Shown piece after piece: positions 16,928 to 26,404 of a stretch of DNA of 64,000 nt. The position numbers and the translations under genes are program-made. Within the stretch, counting starts at the first letter, position 1, and each line of letters opens with the position of its first letter. This DNA comes from an uncultured Spirochaetales bacterium (GTDB taxonomy: Bacteria; Spirochaetota; Spirochaetia; Sphaerochaetales; Sphaerochaetaceae): assembly GCA_949282255.1 (NCBI GenBank), contig CASDPA010000002.1, forward strand, positions 62,001 through 126,000. The letters run 5' to 3'. Under the pieces are notes generated by a model. It was not told where the DNA came from and made no database searches. It was given only the letters and a program-made list of their open reading frames with translations.

Positions 16928-17421
16928 TCCTTTCTTGCAAGCGAATATGCAACAAGCTGCTGAGTGGAAAACAAACCTGTTTTCTCCAGCAGCTTTGTTT
17001 TTATCCTCCTGATGCTCCTCTCGCTCTTATCAAGGCTTATGCAAAGCTCTTTAGTGCAAAGCCCGTAGGAAAGAAGATCCAACAGCTTAACTTCAAGAGC
17101 TGTGAAAGCAGGCGTATAAATCTCCTTTTTAAACACATCGGCCTTGAAATGGAGGTCCGTCACTATTGCAGCCCTCCCCCGCAGCAGGCTTTCAAGGATC
17201 TGATACCTGAACCTATCGGAAAGAACAAGGATATTCTTCCAGCCGCAGGCACTGAAAGAAGAAGTAAGCCTAAGTGTTTCAAGCAGATCGTCATCAACTA
17301 TCAAAATTGCGTCAAAGGATTCAGGAAGCATCTTATCCTTGTATGATGTGAAGCTGATGCTACTGTCAAAGGAGGTAGGAAGAGTACATTTGTTTCCATA
17401 AATAGCGATTTTTGTTTCCAT
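16903..17421 (-). CDS. LuxR-type DNA-binding protein with a degenerate receiver-like half
   Basis: The C-terminal part ([21 protein letters not shown] and [20 protein letters not shown]) is a LuxR/GerE helix-turn-helix. The N-terminal ~105 residues look like a worn response-regulator domain: DAILIVDDD and NILVLSDRF could be strands, but a clear phosphoacceptor arrangement is missing. No histidine kinase lies nearby. I start it at METKIAIYG (172 residues); the longer frame has no ribosome site either. The target genes are unknown. The tail overlaps asnS by 25 bases on the opposite strand. Confidence 0.7.
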   Translation of the reverse strand: METKIAIYGNKCTLPTSFDSSISFTSYKDKMLPESFDAILIVDDDLLETLRLTSSFSACGWKNILVLSDRFRYQILESLLRGRAAIVTDLHFKADVFKKEIYTPAFTALEVKLLDLLSYGLCTKELCISLDKSERSIRRIKTKLLEKTGLFSTQQLVAYSLARKDQNSALLT

Positions 17422-17675
17422 GACTATAAAATCCAACAAGCATAACAGGCGGACAGAAAAACATTCGCGCACTTATTCCATACAGTATTTTGAATTGCTT
17501 CAAACAAAATAATATCATGATTGAATCTGTGAAAAAATCAAAATACAGAAAATCTCCACTTTGAGACAATATTTATTTAATCAAAACAGTTTGTTTTTAT
17601 ATAATTTCATTAGTAGCAAACAATAAATCGGATTTGCAGGATTTTGTAATTTTTAAAAAAAATAAAAAAAACTTA
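17422..17675. other. AT-rich intergenic stretch
   Basis: No gene is visible between the LuxR-type start and the candidate RNA promoter. It contains A- and T-tracts and the presumed promoter of the LuxR-type gene, which I could not place with confidence. Confidence 0.4.
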
Positions 17676-17704
17676 TTGCAAAGTAACCTGATAATACTTA
17701 TATT
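17676..17704 (+). promoter_or_regulatory. Promoter in front of a candidate small RNA
   Basis: TTGCAA and TATATT lie exactly 17 bases apart on the plus strand, although no plus-strand gene follows before 18.5 kb. Confidence 0.5.
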
Positions 17705-17708
17705 GTTA

Positions 17709-17857
17709 ATGAAGATGAAGCATGTATGGAAAAGGGATTGTTCCTTAACAGAACCCATAGTACATCGTGTTTCCTTAAATTTTCATTTTGCCTCCTAGCT
17801 ACGGTCATGCCATACTACCCCAGAAATCCAAATCAAATCGTAGCCAGGAGGTTTTTT
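17709..17857 (+). ncRNA. Candidate small structured RNA
   Basis: Between the promoter at 17676-17704 and a T-run at 17852-17857 lies about 150 bases with no convincing gene. A bulged stem-loop (17734-17756) is followed by a long closing stem of 13 positions with one mismatch, CCTCCTAGCTACG (17791-17803) with CGTAGCCAGGAGG (17839-17851). This encloses a 35-base loop and is followed immediately by six T. Promoter plus terminator on a strand without genes suggests a small RNA. A 29-codon frame from 17709 has no ribosome site. It matches no RNA family I can name. Confidence 0.45.
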
Positions 17858-18389
17858 ATTGCTTTGACATCTTAAGAATCAGCTTGTCGAGGGCGTTTGC
17901 AAAGTTCTCGACATCCTTGTTTCCAATACGTTTGTGCCGTTCTTCAAAAAAGCCGTTTTCCCTCATTTCAGTCATGAAATTCCTCTCGCCAAGCCGTTCG
18001 TTTATATTTGATCTGTCGTAGATCCTTCCCCTGTCATCGATGACAACAAGGCCTTTTTCAATCATACGCGCAGAAAGAGGAATATCATGGGTTATGCACA
18101 ATCCACCCTCCTCTGCAACCGACACTAAAAAATCATCGGCGCTGTTTAATCCGGAAAGGACCAAAACGAAACTTATCGGGCTTTTTATCTTCTTCAGATC
18201 CTGATCCGGGACCTTCCCCTTCATCTGCGCCCTGAGAGCACCCGTATGCTCCGCAATGGCTGCAATCACGTCCTTGACCGGACGGTCTGCGGCAAAAACG
18301 GAAACGATGTTTTCCTTTACAAGCCTTCTTATCAGAAGCGAGCGCTGCTTTTCGGGCAGGCTGTCGGCGTCGACATAGATTTTGAACAT
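17856..18389 (-). CDS. YaiI/YqxD-family protein (DUF188)
   Basis: A 177-residue member of the UPF0178 family, with a PIN-like nuclease fold. Typical parts are the start FKIYVDADSLP (conserved Asp pair), DVIAAIAEHTG, LVSVAEEGGLCITHDIPLSARMIEKG and VIDDRGRIYD. The family is thought to be a ribonuclease-like protein, without a proven role. The ATG at 18387-18389 gives the conserved N-terminus; the longer frame overlaps the pfp leader. Its stop codon lies inside the T-run of the candidate RNA's terminator on the other strand. Confidence 0.85.
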   Translation of the reverse strand: MFKIYVDADSLPEKQRSLLIRRLVKENIVSVFAADRPVKDVIAAIAEHTGALRAQMKGKVPDQDLKKIKSPISFVLVLSGLNSADDFLVSVAEEGGLCITHDIPLSARMIEKGLVVIDDRGRIYDRSNINERLGERNFMTEMRENGFFEERHKRIGNKDVENFANALDKLILKMSKQ

Positions 18390-18443
18390 GAGTCGATTGT
18401 AACTTAAAATCCCTTTGCCCTCAATTACAAGTGTGCTCATGCG

Positions 18444-18473
18444 TTGCCAAAGCCACCGCATACCTGTTAAAAT
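18444..18473 (+). promoter_or_regulatory. pfp promoter
   Basis: TTGCCA (18444-18449) and TAAAAT (18468-18473) are 18 bases apart, about 38 bases before the pfp ATG. Confidence 0.55.
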
Positions 18474-18511
18474 ATGGCAAAGAGAATTTTTGGCTTTTAC
18501 AGGAGGAAGTC

Positions 18512-20170
18512 ATGGAATTATCACCGCTTCAGAAAGCACGTTATGAATACCGGCCCAAATTGCCGGAAATGCTTAAGGATGATATCGGGAACATCAAGGC
18601 CGTAGAAGGCAGAAACACCCAGTCGGTAAGTGACCAGGAAGAAATTGAGAAGCTTTTTCCCAATACCTATGGAATGAAAGAAGTCGCTTTTGCAAAAGGT
18701 GAAAACCACGCAGAGAAGAAGAGACAGGTCGTCGGAGTGATCCTCTCCGGTGGTCAGGCACCCGGCGGACATAATGTCGTAACCGGATTATATGATGCCC
18801 TCAAGAAAGCTGGAAAAGACAATGTCCTGCTTGGCTTTAAAAATGGTCCATCGGGCCTTTTGGAAGATAATTTCATCGAATTCGATGACAAATACATCGA
18901 CTGTTACCGCAACACCGGAGGTTTTGACATAATCGGTTCAGGAAGGACCAAGCTAGAGACTGAAGAACAGTTTGCAGTTGCTGCAGAGGTATGCAAAAAG
19001 CATGGGATCACAGCAATTGTGATCATCGGTGGCGATGACTCCAATACCAATGCCGCGGTGCTTGCGGAATACTTTGCAAAGATGAAAACAGGTGTACAGG
19101 TCATCGGATGTCCGAAAACCATCGATGGGGATCTTAAGAACGATGTTATCGAGATCTCCTTCGGATTCGATACCGCCTGCAAAACCTATTCGGAGCTCAT
19201 TGGAAACATCGAAAGGGATGCAAACAGCGCAAAGAAGTATTGGCATTTCATCAAGGTCATGGGAAGAAGCGCCAGCCATATCGCGCTGGAGTGTGCACTT
19301 GAAACCCAACCTAATGTCTGCCTGATCAGTGAAGAGGTTGAAGAAAAGAAGATGAGTCTTTCTGCAATTGCAGACCAGGTGGCCTCTTCTGTTGCGGCAA
19401 GATCTGCAAAAGGCGACAATTTCGGTGTTGTCATAATTCCTGAGGGACTCATTGAATTCGTTCCCGAGGTCAAAAAGCTTATCGGTGAGCTCAACGACCT
19501 CATGGCTATAAAAGAAAAGGAATTCAATGCACTTGACGTTTGGGAAGATAAATACGCATTCATGCAGAAGAACCTCAGCTCGGAAAGCTTTGCAGTATTC
19601 AGCATCCTTCCTCTCGATATAGAAAAGCAGCTGCTCATGGACAGGGATCCACATGGCAACGTGCAGGTCAGCCGCATTGAAACCGAAAAGCTCATCATCA
19701 GTCTGGTGGAAGCAAAGCTGAAGAAGATGAAAGCTGAAGGAAAGTACAATGGGAAATTCAGCGCCCTTAATCATTTCTTCGGCTATGAGGGAAGATGCGC
19801 ATTCCCGTCGAATTTCGACGCGGACTACTGCTACAGCCTTGGTTATAATGCCTTCATGCTCATCAGCTACGGCTACACAGGTTATCTTTCAACGATCACC
19901 AACCTGTCAAAACCTGCAACGGAATGGAAGGCTGGAGGAATCCCAATTACCAAGATGATGAACATGGAGCAGAGACATGGAGCTAAAAAGCCTGTTATCA
20001 GGAAAGCTCTTGTGGAGCTTGGTGGAGCTCCGTTCAGATATTTTTCCGAAAGGAGAGAAAAATGGGCGGTTGAGACCTGCTACACCTTCCCCGGTGCCAT
20101 CCAGTATTACGGACCGGCAAGCGTATGCGATATAACCACAAAAACCCTTGCACTTGAACAGGAAAAATAA
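18512..20170 (+). CDS. pfp: Pyrophosphate--fructose 6-phosphate 1-phosphotransferase
   Basis: It makes fructose 1,6-bisphosphate with pyrophosphate instead of ATP and can work in both directions. The donor loop is GGQAPGGH (80-87). GGDDS (173-177) has Asp where ATP enzymes have Gly, the accepted mark of pyrophosphate use, and PKTIDGD (201-207) holds the catalytic Asp. The length of 552 residues and the [14 protein letters not shown] segment place it with the long, plant-beta-like type common in spirochaetes. The start follows a strong AGGAGGAA ribosome site. It is monocistronic, with its own promoter and terminator. Confidence 0.93.
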   Translation: MELSPLQKARYEYRPKLPEMLKDDIGNIKAVEGRNTQSVSDQEEIEKLFPNTYGMKEVAFAKGENHAEKKRQVVGVILSGGQAPGGHNVVTGLYDALKKAGKDNVLLGFKNGPSGLLEDNFIEFDDKYIDCYRNTGGFDIIGSGRTKLETEEQFAVAAEVCKKHGITAIVIIGGDDSNTNAAVLAEYFAKMKTGVQVIGCPKTIDGDLKNDVIEISFGFDTACKTYSELIGNIERDANSAKKYWHFIKVMGRSASHIALECALETQPNVCLISEEVEEKKMSLSAIADQVASSVAARSAKGDNFGVVIIPEGLIEFVPEVKKLIGELNDLMAIKEKEFNALDVWEDKYAFMQKNLSSESFAVFSILPLDIEKQLLMDRDPHGNVQVSRIETEKLIISLVEAKLKKMKAEGKYNGKFSALNHFFGYEGRCAFPSNFDADYCYSLGYNAFMLISYGYTGYLSTITNLSKPATEWKAGGIPITKMMNMEQRHGAKKPVIRKALVELGGAPFRYFSERREKWAVETCYTFPGAIQYYGPASVCDITTKTLALEQEK

Positions 20171-20201
20171 TTTAAGGTTGGAGGATACCACACCTGATCA
20201 A

Positions 20202-20238
20202 CCTTCAAATGTCTAAAATGGCATTTGGAGGTTTTTTT
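20202..20238 (+). terminator. pfp terminator
   Basis: CCTTCAAATG and CATTTGGAGG form a 10-bp stem (one G-T pair) followed by seven T. Confidence 0.88.
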
Positions 20239-20558
20239 ATATGTTTGGAAAACAGATTTCCACATGAAGCAGGCGTCGCATTCAGCAACCAATACAACGG
20301 GCTTGCACATAAGGAAAATGAAGGAGGAATAAAAAGCTTAAAAAATGTGGGAGAGCAATTCATTACAGAGGATCCGCAGCTTTCAGAAAACGTTCTAGAA
20401 ATAAGATAGCCCAGTAAGCACCTGAGATGTATGGTATGACGAAGTCGGAATCTAAAAAAACTACGCTACCGATCTCCGGAGCAATACCGAAAACCAATAG
20501 CGCAGCTCTTGCTTCCTCCAACTTTGTTGGGTTAGCCCATCAACACATCCCTTCCTTT
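20239..20558. other. Intergenic stretch between pfp and yhbY
   Basis: About 320 bases without a firmly supported gene. The right half holds a possible short minus-strand frame (20363-20521, listed separately). The left half shows nothing I can interpret beyond a GGAGG-like stretch near 20330 without a following gene. Confidence 0.4.
20363..20521 (-). CDS. Possible small hydrophobic protein or gene remnant
   Basis: A minus-strand frame downstream of yhbY reads up to 52 residues with a protein-like flow: KLEEARAALLVFGIAPEIGS, then VVFLDSDFVIPYISGAYWAI, then LFLERFLKAADPL. The only start in frame is a TTG (20519-20521) without a ribosome site. Directly upstream there is GGAAGGG followed by ATG codons in another frame, so one extra base near 20530 would explain the mismatch. 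It could be a frameshifted small gene or a remnant; no family is recognised. Confidence 0.3.
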   Translation of the reverse strand: MEEARAALLVFGIAPEIGSVVFLDSDFVIPYISGAYWAILFLERFLKAADPL

Positions 20559-20852
20559 TCAGATCCTATATATCCTTTCCGGATCTTTCGGATCCTGGCG
20601 GAAGAAAACACTTGTGAATCCTGTTGTTGAAACCAATGTCGATCCCGTCTGCTCTTCCAGCTGTCTGGAGATGTCTGAAATCTCATCCTTAAACGACTGG
20701 AAGCGAACTTTGACCAATTCATGATGCATAAGCGCTTCATCAAGAGCTTTTACAACACCATCGCTCAGGCCATCCTTGCCCACACTCACAACAGGATCCA
20801 AAAGCTGTGCCTGGGAGCGGAGGAATGCCCTCTGATAACTTTTTAATTCCAT
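20559..20852 (-). CDS. yhbY: YhbY-family RNA-binding protein (CRM domain)
   Basis: This is a 97-residue single CRM-domain protein. MELKSYQRAFLRSQAQLLDP at the start and VSVGKDGLSDGVVKALDEAL correspond to the conserved YhbY start and the GxxG-like loop; HELVKVRF and LVSTTGFTSVFFRQDP complete the fold. YhbY binds pre-50S ribosomal particles and helps assembly. It seems to stand alone upstream of the possible small gene at 20.4 kb. Confidence 0.9.
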   Translation of the reverse strand: MELKSYQRAFLRSQAQLLDPVVSVGKDGLSDGVVKALDEALMHHELVKVRFQSFKDEISDISRQLEEQTGSTLVSTTGFTSVFFRQDPKDPERIYRI

Positions 20853-20887
20853 ATTATCACCCTACTACATTTTTGTTTCAGAGTCAA

Positions 20888-20914
20888 AGAAAAGGGCCGG
20901 TTCATCGCCGACCC
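20888..20914 (-). terminator. Terminator of the second acyl-CoA ligase
   Basis: On the minus strand GGGTCGG and CCGGCCC pair around a 7-base loop and are followed by TTTTCTTT, 18 bases after the ligase stop. Confidence 0.75.
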
Positions 20915-20932
20915 CGAAAACCAAGGATTATT

Positions 20933-22657
20933 TCAATCTCCGTATTTGGCCTTGACATCGTTTCTCTTTATCTTCTTGGTGCTTGTCATGCTCAGCGGCT
21001 CGTCAACAACATCAATCCTTGTAATCTTCTTATAGCTCTGAAGCTCCTGGTTCACATCATGGATGATTTCTGAAATCCTCTTTTCCAGCCCTGCCTTATC
21101 ATACTGTTTTCTAGCCGCATCGGAGGGATATACGATCGCTCTGATACCCTCTGCTTTTGTAGCGGCGTTGGCAAGATAACCGATTATGCAGATCTGCTCG
21201 ATTTCCCCGTAAAGCTGGAAATGATCCTCGATCTCCTCGGGGAAAACATTCTTTCCACCATCGGTGACAATGATATTCTTAGCCCTTCCTGTGAGATAAA
21301 GGTAGTGATTGGCATCCTCATGACCGACATCTCCAGTGTCGAGCCAGCCATCCTCGGACAGCACTTCCCTGGTGGCCTCCTCGTTGTTGTAATATCCTTT
21401 CATCACCATTGGACCTTTGATATAGATAACACCGTTGCCCTCGCTATCAGGATCGACAATCTTGACCTCAACCTCTGGGATGGCCTTTCCTACACTGCTC
21501 TCAATATAGGCATATGTCGGATTGAGGTGGGTTATCGGGCTGGTTTCGGTAAGGCCATAGCCCTGCACAAAATCAATTCCCAATTCATTGAACATCTTAA
21601 ATGTCGAAGCGGGAAGAGGTCCTCCACCGCAAATGCAGATCCTATTGCTCTCAAGTGAAAGCTTTTTCAACAAGAAGCCGAACATCTTCTTGCCTACATT
21701 GACACCGAACGCCTTTTTGATGAAACCGGAAATACCCATCATGAACCTGATAAGGGCATAAAGCAGCAGCCCCTTCTTCTTCACGCCATCCATAAGGGCG
21801 CCGATCATCTTATTGAAAAGCATCGGAACAGCAAGGAACATGGTGACCCCGCCTTCCCTGAGCTCTCTCAAAATCTGTGTCACAACAAGCTTTTTGCCAA
21901 ATACGGTGCAGGCTCCAACGCTGAACGACTCAAAGAACACCGCAAGCATGGTGTATGCATGGTGGATGGGAAGTATGGCGTAAAATACGTCGGTGGGATA
22001 AAGCTGCATGTTCCCCTGCGCAAGATAGCAATCGGAAACAAGGTTTTCATTAGTGAGCATCACACCTTTCGGAGTACCGGTGGTGCCGCTGGTGAAAAGG
22101 ATGGCGGCAACCTCCTGGCTGTCTGCAGCATAGCCCTCTTTATCCGGCCCCTCAAGATCCAACACATATCTATAATCAGGATCGTCAGGCTCGAGCGAAA
22201 TCTTCTCCTTAAGCCCCACATTCCCGTCTGCATCTATATTCCTGATCCTTTCCTTATCGATGAAAAGCCTTGATACCCCGCCGAATTTCAACAGGATCTC
22301 CATCTCCCCGTCTTTCAAAAGATAATCGAGTGGAACGACTATGCATCCGGCATATATCACACCAAGATAAGCAATCGCCCATTCAGGGCTGTTCTTTCCG
22401 GAAACACCTATCTTATCCCCTTTTTTCACCCCTCGGGAAAGAAGATAATTTGCAACACTCTTAATCTTCGCTTCAGCCTCAGAATATGTGAATTCCATCT
22501 TCTTCGGCGTAAAAACCTTGAAACAGCTGTTATTAGGATACCGTAAGCAGGAAATATGGAACATCTGCTTGACCGTGGGCCATTTGCTCGTAAATTCCTT
22601 GCCGCGGAAATCGTCTAAAAATGTCCACGGAAGTACATTGGATTTTTTATTTGACAT
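20933..22657 (-). CDS. Long-chain acyl-CoA ligase (AMP-forming), copy 2
   Basis: A 574-residue adenylate-forming enzyme with the phosphate loop FTSGTTGTPKGVMLTNEN, GYGLTETSPIT, WLDTGDVG and a GRAKNIIVTDGGKNVFPEE hinge. This last part is the typical C-terminal hinge of bacterial fatty acyl-CoA ligases. It differs from the copy at 12.4-14.2 kb in length and hinge sequence, so the two are old paralogs rather than a fresh duplication. An AAAGGAG ribosome site precedes ATG, and a terminator follows; it is monocistronic. The chain-length preference is not readable. Confidence 0.87.
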   Translation of the reverse strand: MSNKKSNVLPWTFLDDFRGKEFTSKWPTVKQMFHISCLRYPNNSCFKVFTPKKMEFTYSEAEAKIKSVANYLLSRGVKKGDKIGVSGKNSPEWAIAYLGVIYAGCIVVPLDYLLKDGEMEILLKFGGVSRLFIDKERIRNIDADGNVGLKEKISLEPDDPDYRYVLDLEGPDKEGYAADSQEVAAILFTSGTTGTPKGVMLTNENLVSDCYLAQGNMQLYPTDVFYAILPIHHAYTMLAVFFESFSVGACTVFGKKLVVTQILRELREGGVTMFLAVPMLFNKMIGALMDGVKKKGLLLYALIRFMMGISGFIKKAFGVNVGKKMFGFLLKKLSLESNRICICGGGPLPASTFKMFNELGIDFVQGYGLTETSPITHLNPTYAYIESSVGKAIPEVEVKIVDPDSEGNGVIYIKGPMVMKGYYNNEEATREVLSEDGWLDTGDVGHEDANHYLYLTGRAKNIIVTDGGKNVFPEEIEDHFQLYGEIEQICIIGYLANAATKAEGIRAIVYPSDAARKQYDKAGLEKRISEIIHDVNQELQSYKKITRIDVVDEPLSMTSTKKIKRNDVKAKYGD

Positions 22658-22743
22658 GGTTGGCTCCTTTCTTTTTTTACGTTTTTACAGATTATGTCAT
22701 TTTATTAAAAAAAATTCCATAGCACTCCCATAGTAAAGTTTAA

Positions 22744-24339
22744 TCATAAAGCCTTAAAAGCGATAGTTATTGCTGTTCCCTCCCCTAAGACGCTTGAAAT
22801 GGAGATTTCAGCATTATGCATCAAAGCGATTCTTTTGACGATGCTCAATCCCAACCCGGTTCCTCCGGTCTCCCGGCTCCGTGACTTGTCAACACGATAA
22901 AACCTGTCAAACACCCTTTGCTTATCCTCAGCAGATAGGCCTATGCCATTATCAGAAACAGTAATCTTCGTCCCTTCGACAGTTATCGTGACAGGATTAT
23001 CATCCCTGTTGTACTTGAAAGAATTGTCAACAAGATTATATACAGCTTCGAAAATGAGCTCTGCACGTCCTGATACATGTCCGGGAGAAATGAAAGACAA
23101 TTCAAGCTTTCTACCGGTGAAGGCGGTTGCGACATCTGTTGCCACAGCCTTCAGATCAACATCGATAAAACCTGTGGTGCCGGAGTTTTCCAGTTTGGAC
23201 AGGTCAAGTATATCATCTATCAACCTTGAAAGACGGAGAGCCTCCTTATTGATAAGAAGAGAAAACTCCCTTATATGCTTTCCGTCCGCATTACCTGAAG
23301 AAATCAGTTCAGAATACCCGCAAATGCTGGTGATAGGTGTTCTCAACTCGTGTGACACGTTCTGGACAAACTCCTTCTCCCTCTTTTCCAAGGCTTCTTT
23401 TTCGGACACATCAAAAATGAAGACAGCACTGCCCACCTCCTCTACGAGAGCAGACCTTATTTCCAACACCCGTCCGTCAACCTCGATCTTGGAATTGACA
23501 GCACCTCCTTCAAGAATCGTAAAGAATTCAGGATAGCGCCCTATTTCGATTATCGAGGAAAATTCATCATCCTCATTTTTCCCGAGCATCCTTTTTGCCG
23601 CTTCGTTCATGCTGATTATGGCACCACCTCTGCGCACAATCATAAAACCATCCTGCATGCCGCTTGTAATGAGAGAAAACTCATTTTTGTCCCGCTCCAG
23701 CGATCTGAGATGTTCCGATATCTCGATATTCTGATGCTCGATCCTCCTTGCAAGAGGAGCAAGCTCGTCATAAAGACGTCCGTTTTCCGCCGGATGATCG
23801 AGATTCAGGCTGTTTATCGGCTCACAGATTTTCCTGCTTATCCTAAGAGAGATGAAAGCGGAAAAGACAATCACAAAAAAAAGCAAAAGCACAAGGGATG
23901 GGACCATACCCAAAATATAAGAATAAATGCTGGAAGTCGCCTTGCTCAATCTGATGACAGTCCCATCCGCCGTCAAGACAGCAGCATAAAGCATATTTTC
24001 AAGTACAGTGGAGCTGCGTCTTATCTCATAACCGGAACCGTAAGCAAATGCCTCGGCAATCTCAGGTCTGGCTTTATGATTCTCAAGCTCCCCTTCCACC
24101 AAAGAATCATAAAGCACGCTACCATCGGAGGAAATCACGGTAAATCTCCGGTCTTTGAACTGGAGAATGGAATAATCCCCTTCAAATGAAGAAAGAAGAC
24201 GGAGATCGGAAAACAGTTCAGACAGCTGGACCTTTTTGTAATCAGAATATGCAACTGCAAGAAAAATCAAAAATGCAAGAAGCACGGAAACGGAAGCCAT
24301 GAACACCATGGCCTTGAACAATCTGTTATTCAATCTCAT
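22744..24339 (-). CDS. phoR: Phosphate sensor histidine kinase PhoR-like
   Basis: This is the membrane sensor kinase of the phosphate regulon. It has two membrane helices (about 10-30 and 142-166) around a ~110-residue outer domain, a PAS domain near 225-315, and the HisKA helix [12 protein letters not shown] with phospho-acceptor His330. The ATP-binding domain carries [10 protein letters not shown] (N box), VSDNGIGLS and [10 protein letters not shown]. The domain order equals that of PhoR. It is the last gene of the pst-pho operon and overlaps phoB by 14 bases. Its outer domain is longer than in E. coli PhoR and more like the Gram-positive form. Confidence 0.9.
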   Translation of the reverse strand: MRLNNRLFKAMVFMASVSVLLAFLIFLAVAYSDYKKVQLSELFSDLRLLSSFEGDYSILQFKDRRFTVISSDGSVLYDSLVEGELENHKARPEIAEAFAYGSGYEIRRSSTVLENMLYAAVLTADGTVIRLSKATSSIYSYILGMVPSLVLLLFFVIVFSAFISLRISRKICEPINSLNLDHPAENGRLYDELAPLARRIEHQNIEISEHLRSLERDKNEFSLITSGMQDGFMIVRRGGAIISMNEAAKRMLGKNEDDEFSSIIEIGRYPEFFTILEGGAVNSKIEVDGRVLEIRSALVEEVGSAVFIFDVSEKEALEKREKEFVQNVSHELRTPITSICGYSELISSGNADGKHIREFSLLINKEALRLSRLIDDILDLSKLENSGTTGFIDVDLKAVATDVATAFTGRKLELSFISPGHVSGRAELIFEAVYNLVDNSFKYNRDDNPVTITVEGTKITVSDNGIGLSAEDKQRVFDRFYRVDKSRSRETGGTGLGLSIVKRIALMHNAEISISSVLGEGTAITIAFKAL

Positions 24340-25012
24340 TTTTTAATTTATACCCCACTCCGCTTACCGTCTGTATCATTGCTCCCGACGGACCGAGCTT
24401 TTCGCGGATACGCCTTATATGCACATCAACGGTCCTGGTTTCACCGATGTATGCATAACCCCATACTTTCTGAAGGATATCATCACGGCTTATGCAAGCC
24501 CCTTCATTATGCATCAAAAGCCTGAGAAGCTCATATTCCTTCAGTGTCATGGACAGCTCATGCCCGTTGACGGATACGGAATGCTCCCTTTCATCAAGCC
24601 GGATATCACCGATTTCAATCACACAGCCATCTTTTGCACCACCGGTTCCAACACCCCTCCTTAAAACCGCCTTTATCCGCGCAAGCAGCTCCATCATTCC
24701 AAAAGGCTTGGTTATATAATCGTCTGCCCCCAGATCCAACCCGACAACCTTGTCATATTCCGTCCCTTTCGCAGTAAGCATGATCACCCGCACATCGAAA
24801 GCAGGGTAAGAGGATCTTATGGTTTTCAACACTTCCAATCCCGACTGCTCCGGAAGCATGATATCCAAAAGCACAAGATCGGGAACCCTTGCTCCAAATG
24901 CTTTCCAAAACGAGGAAGGGGTATTGTACGCCGCCACTTCGTAGCCGCCTGTGGAAAGTGTATATTCCAGAAGTTTTGAAATGGAAGGATCATCCTCCAA
25001 AATATAAATCAT
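24326..25012 (-). CDS. phoB: Phosphate response regulator PhoB/PhoP (OmpR family)
   Basis: A receiver domain (acidic pocket EDDPS at 6-10, phosphorylated Asp50 in [16 protein letters not shown] with the conserved Lys) is joined to an OmpR-type winged helix. The DNA-reading end is [17 protein letters not shown] plus the closing VSGVGYKL. When phosphorylated by PhoR it should bind the repeat array in front of pstS. The ATG overlaps the phoU stop (ATGA). Length 228 residues, normal. Confidence 0.93.
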   Translation of the reverse strand: MIYILEDDPSISKLLEYTLSTGGYEVAAYNTPSSFWKAFGARVPDLVLLDIMLPEQSGLEVLKTIRSSYPAFDVRVIMLTAKGTEYDKVVGLDLGADDYITKPFGMMELLARIKAVLRRGVGTGGAKDGCVIEIGDIRLDEREHSVSVNGHELSMTLKEYELLRLLMHNEGACISRDDILQKVWGYAYIGETRTVDVHIRRIREKLGPSGAMIQTVSGVGYKLKNEIE

Positions 25013-25647
25013 TTGTATTCATCCCCGGAAATCGACCATAAAAGCTGCTTGGAAAGATTGACTGCATGATCGCCCATCCTTTCAAGATATTTCGCAGCAA
25101 GAAGAACATCAGGAACATCCTCATCCCCTTCTGCGCTTTTGCGAATCATTTCAACAAGCCTCGCCTTTGCATCCAAAAAGGCATTATCAAGCAAATCATC
25201 GCTGTCTATGACAGCCTGTGCCTTGATTTCATCGCAATGAACATACGCATCTATGCTGGACGACAACATGGTGGAAACCATTTTTATCATGGATCCTATC
25301 TCTGCATTTTCTATCACCTGTCTGTGTTGCACATATGATAGGACTTCTGCAAGGTCATAACAGTTATTTCCTATCCTCTCAAGGTCATTCACAATCCTCA
25401 GGGCGGCAGACACGCTCCTCAAATCCCTAGCCACGGGGTGCCGACGCAACAACATCATCATGCAATATTGCCCGATATCCTTTGAAGCCTTCTCTATATT
25501 CTCTCCGATCGCTTCTATATCGGCAAGATTGCCAAAACCGTCATTTATGAGCCTGCCCACCAAATCTAGCGATCTTTCGCAAAGTGAAGCCATCTTGATC
25601 ACGTCGTTTGTCAGACATGCAATCTGTTCATCTATGTTGGAATTCAT
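25009..25647 (-). CDS. phoU: Phosphate signalling protein PhoU
   Basis: It connects the Pst transporter with PhoR and represses the regulon when phosphate is plentiful. The 212-residue protein has two copies of the PhoU three-helix repeat, each with an E/DxxxD metal-binding signature: GENIEKASKDIGQYCMMMLL and the partner ALRIVNDLERIGNNCYD, then LAAKYLERMGDHAVNLSKQ near the end. I choose the ATG at 25647 just after the pstB stop (TGATATG) with GGAAGG before it. A TTG 9 bases upstream is the less likely start. Confidence 0.92.
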   Translation of the reverse strand: MNSNIDEQIACLTNDVIKMASLCERSLDLVGRLINDGFGNLADIEAIGENIEKASKDIGQYCMMMLLRRHPVARDLRSVSAALRIVNDLERIGNNCYDLAEVLSYVQHRQVIENAEIGSMIKMVSTMLSSSIDAYVHCDEIKAQAVIDSDDLLDNAFLDAKARLVEMIRKSAEGDEDVPDVLLAAKYLERMGDHAVNLSKQLLWSISGDEYK

Positions 25648-25648
25648 A

Positions 25649-26404
25649 TCAACCAAACCTTCCTGTAATATAGTCTTCGGTTTTTTTGCATTTCGGCCTG
25701 GAAAAGATCTGTTCAGTTTCCCCAGCCTCCATGAGTTCTCCGAGTAAAAAGAATGCAGTGGTATCGGATATACGCAACGCCTGCTGCATGTTGTGCGTGA
25801 CCATGACGATAGTATAATCTTTTTTGAGCTCCATTGCCAAATCCTCTATTTTGCTTGTGGATATGGGATCAAGAGCACTTGTCGGCTCATCCATCAGGAT
25901 CACTTTAGGCTTTACGGCAATCGCCCTGGCGATGCATAAACGCTGCTGCTGGCCTCCAGAAAGACCAAGTGCGCTCTTTTTAAGCCGGTCCTTGACCTCA
26001 TCCCATATGGCCGCATCCCTTAATGATTTCTCGACTATCTCATCAAGCCTTGCCCGCCCTTTGATGCCATTGGTCCTGGGACCGTAGGCAATGTTATCAT
26101 ATATGCTCATCATGAAGGGATTAGGCTTTTGGAACACCATGCCTATATCCCTTCTCAGCACGTTGACATCGACCTGCGGGTCATAGATATCCTGCCCGTC
26201 ATAAAGGATTTCACCTGTGATTCTCACCCCTGCGACAAGATCGTTCATTCTGTTAAGCGATTTCAGATACGTTGATTTACCACATCCGGAAGGACCGATC
26301 AATGCTGTTATGCTCTTTTCCTTGATATCAAGATTTATATCCTTGAGAGCCTGCATGCTCCCGTACCAAAGATTCATGTTTTTTGTTTCAATTATGTTCT
26401 TCAT
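25649..26404 (-). CDS. pstB: Phosphate ABC transporter ATP-binding protein PstB
   Basis: It powers high-affinity phosphate uptake. Walker [10 protein letters not shown] lies at 37-45, the signature is [16 protein letters not shown] and Walker B is [13 protein letters not shown]; the His switch is [10 protein letters not shown]. The Q-loop region [21 protein letters not shown] is typical of PstB. The length is 251 residues. It overlaps the pstA stop by 4 bases and runs into phoU. Confidence 0.95.
   Translation of the reverse strand: MKNIIETKNMNLWYGSMQALKDINLDIKEKSITALIGPSGCGKSTYLKSLNRMNDLVAGVRITGEILYDGQDIYDPQVDVNVLRRDIGMVFQKPNPFMMSIYDNIAYGPRTNGIKGRARLDEIVEKSLRDAAIWDEVKDRLKKSALGLSGGQQQRLCIARAIAVKPKVILMDEPTSALDPISTSKIEDLAMELKKDYTIVMVTHNMQQALRISDTTAFFLLGELMEAGETEQIFSRPKCKKTEDYITGRFG

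Noticed and set aside
17795-17830. Similarity of the candidate RNA loop to the beginning of eukaryotic 5S rRNA (CTACGGTCATGCCATACTACC)
   Set aside because: Only about 20 bases agree; the rest of the 5S structure (120 bases, loops A-E) is missing.
19186-19774. Long minus-strand frames (187 and 273 codons) inside pfp
   Set aside because: They lie entirely antisense to pfp, whose conserved motifs are intact; no promoter or ribosome site.
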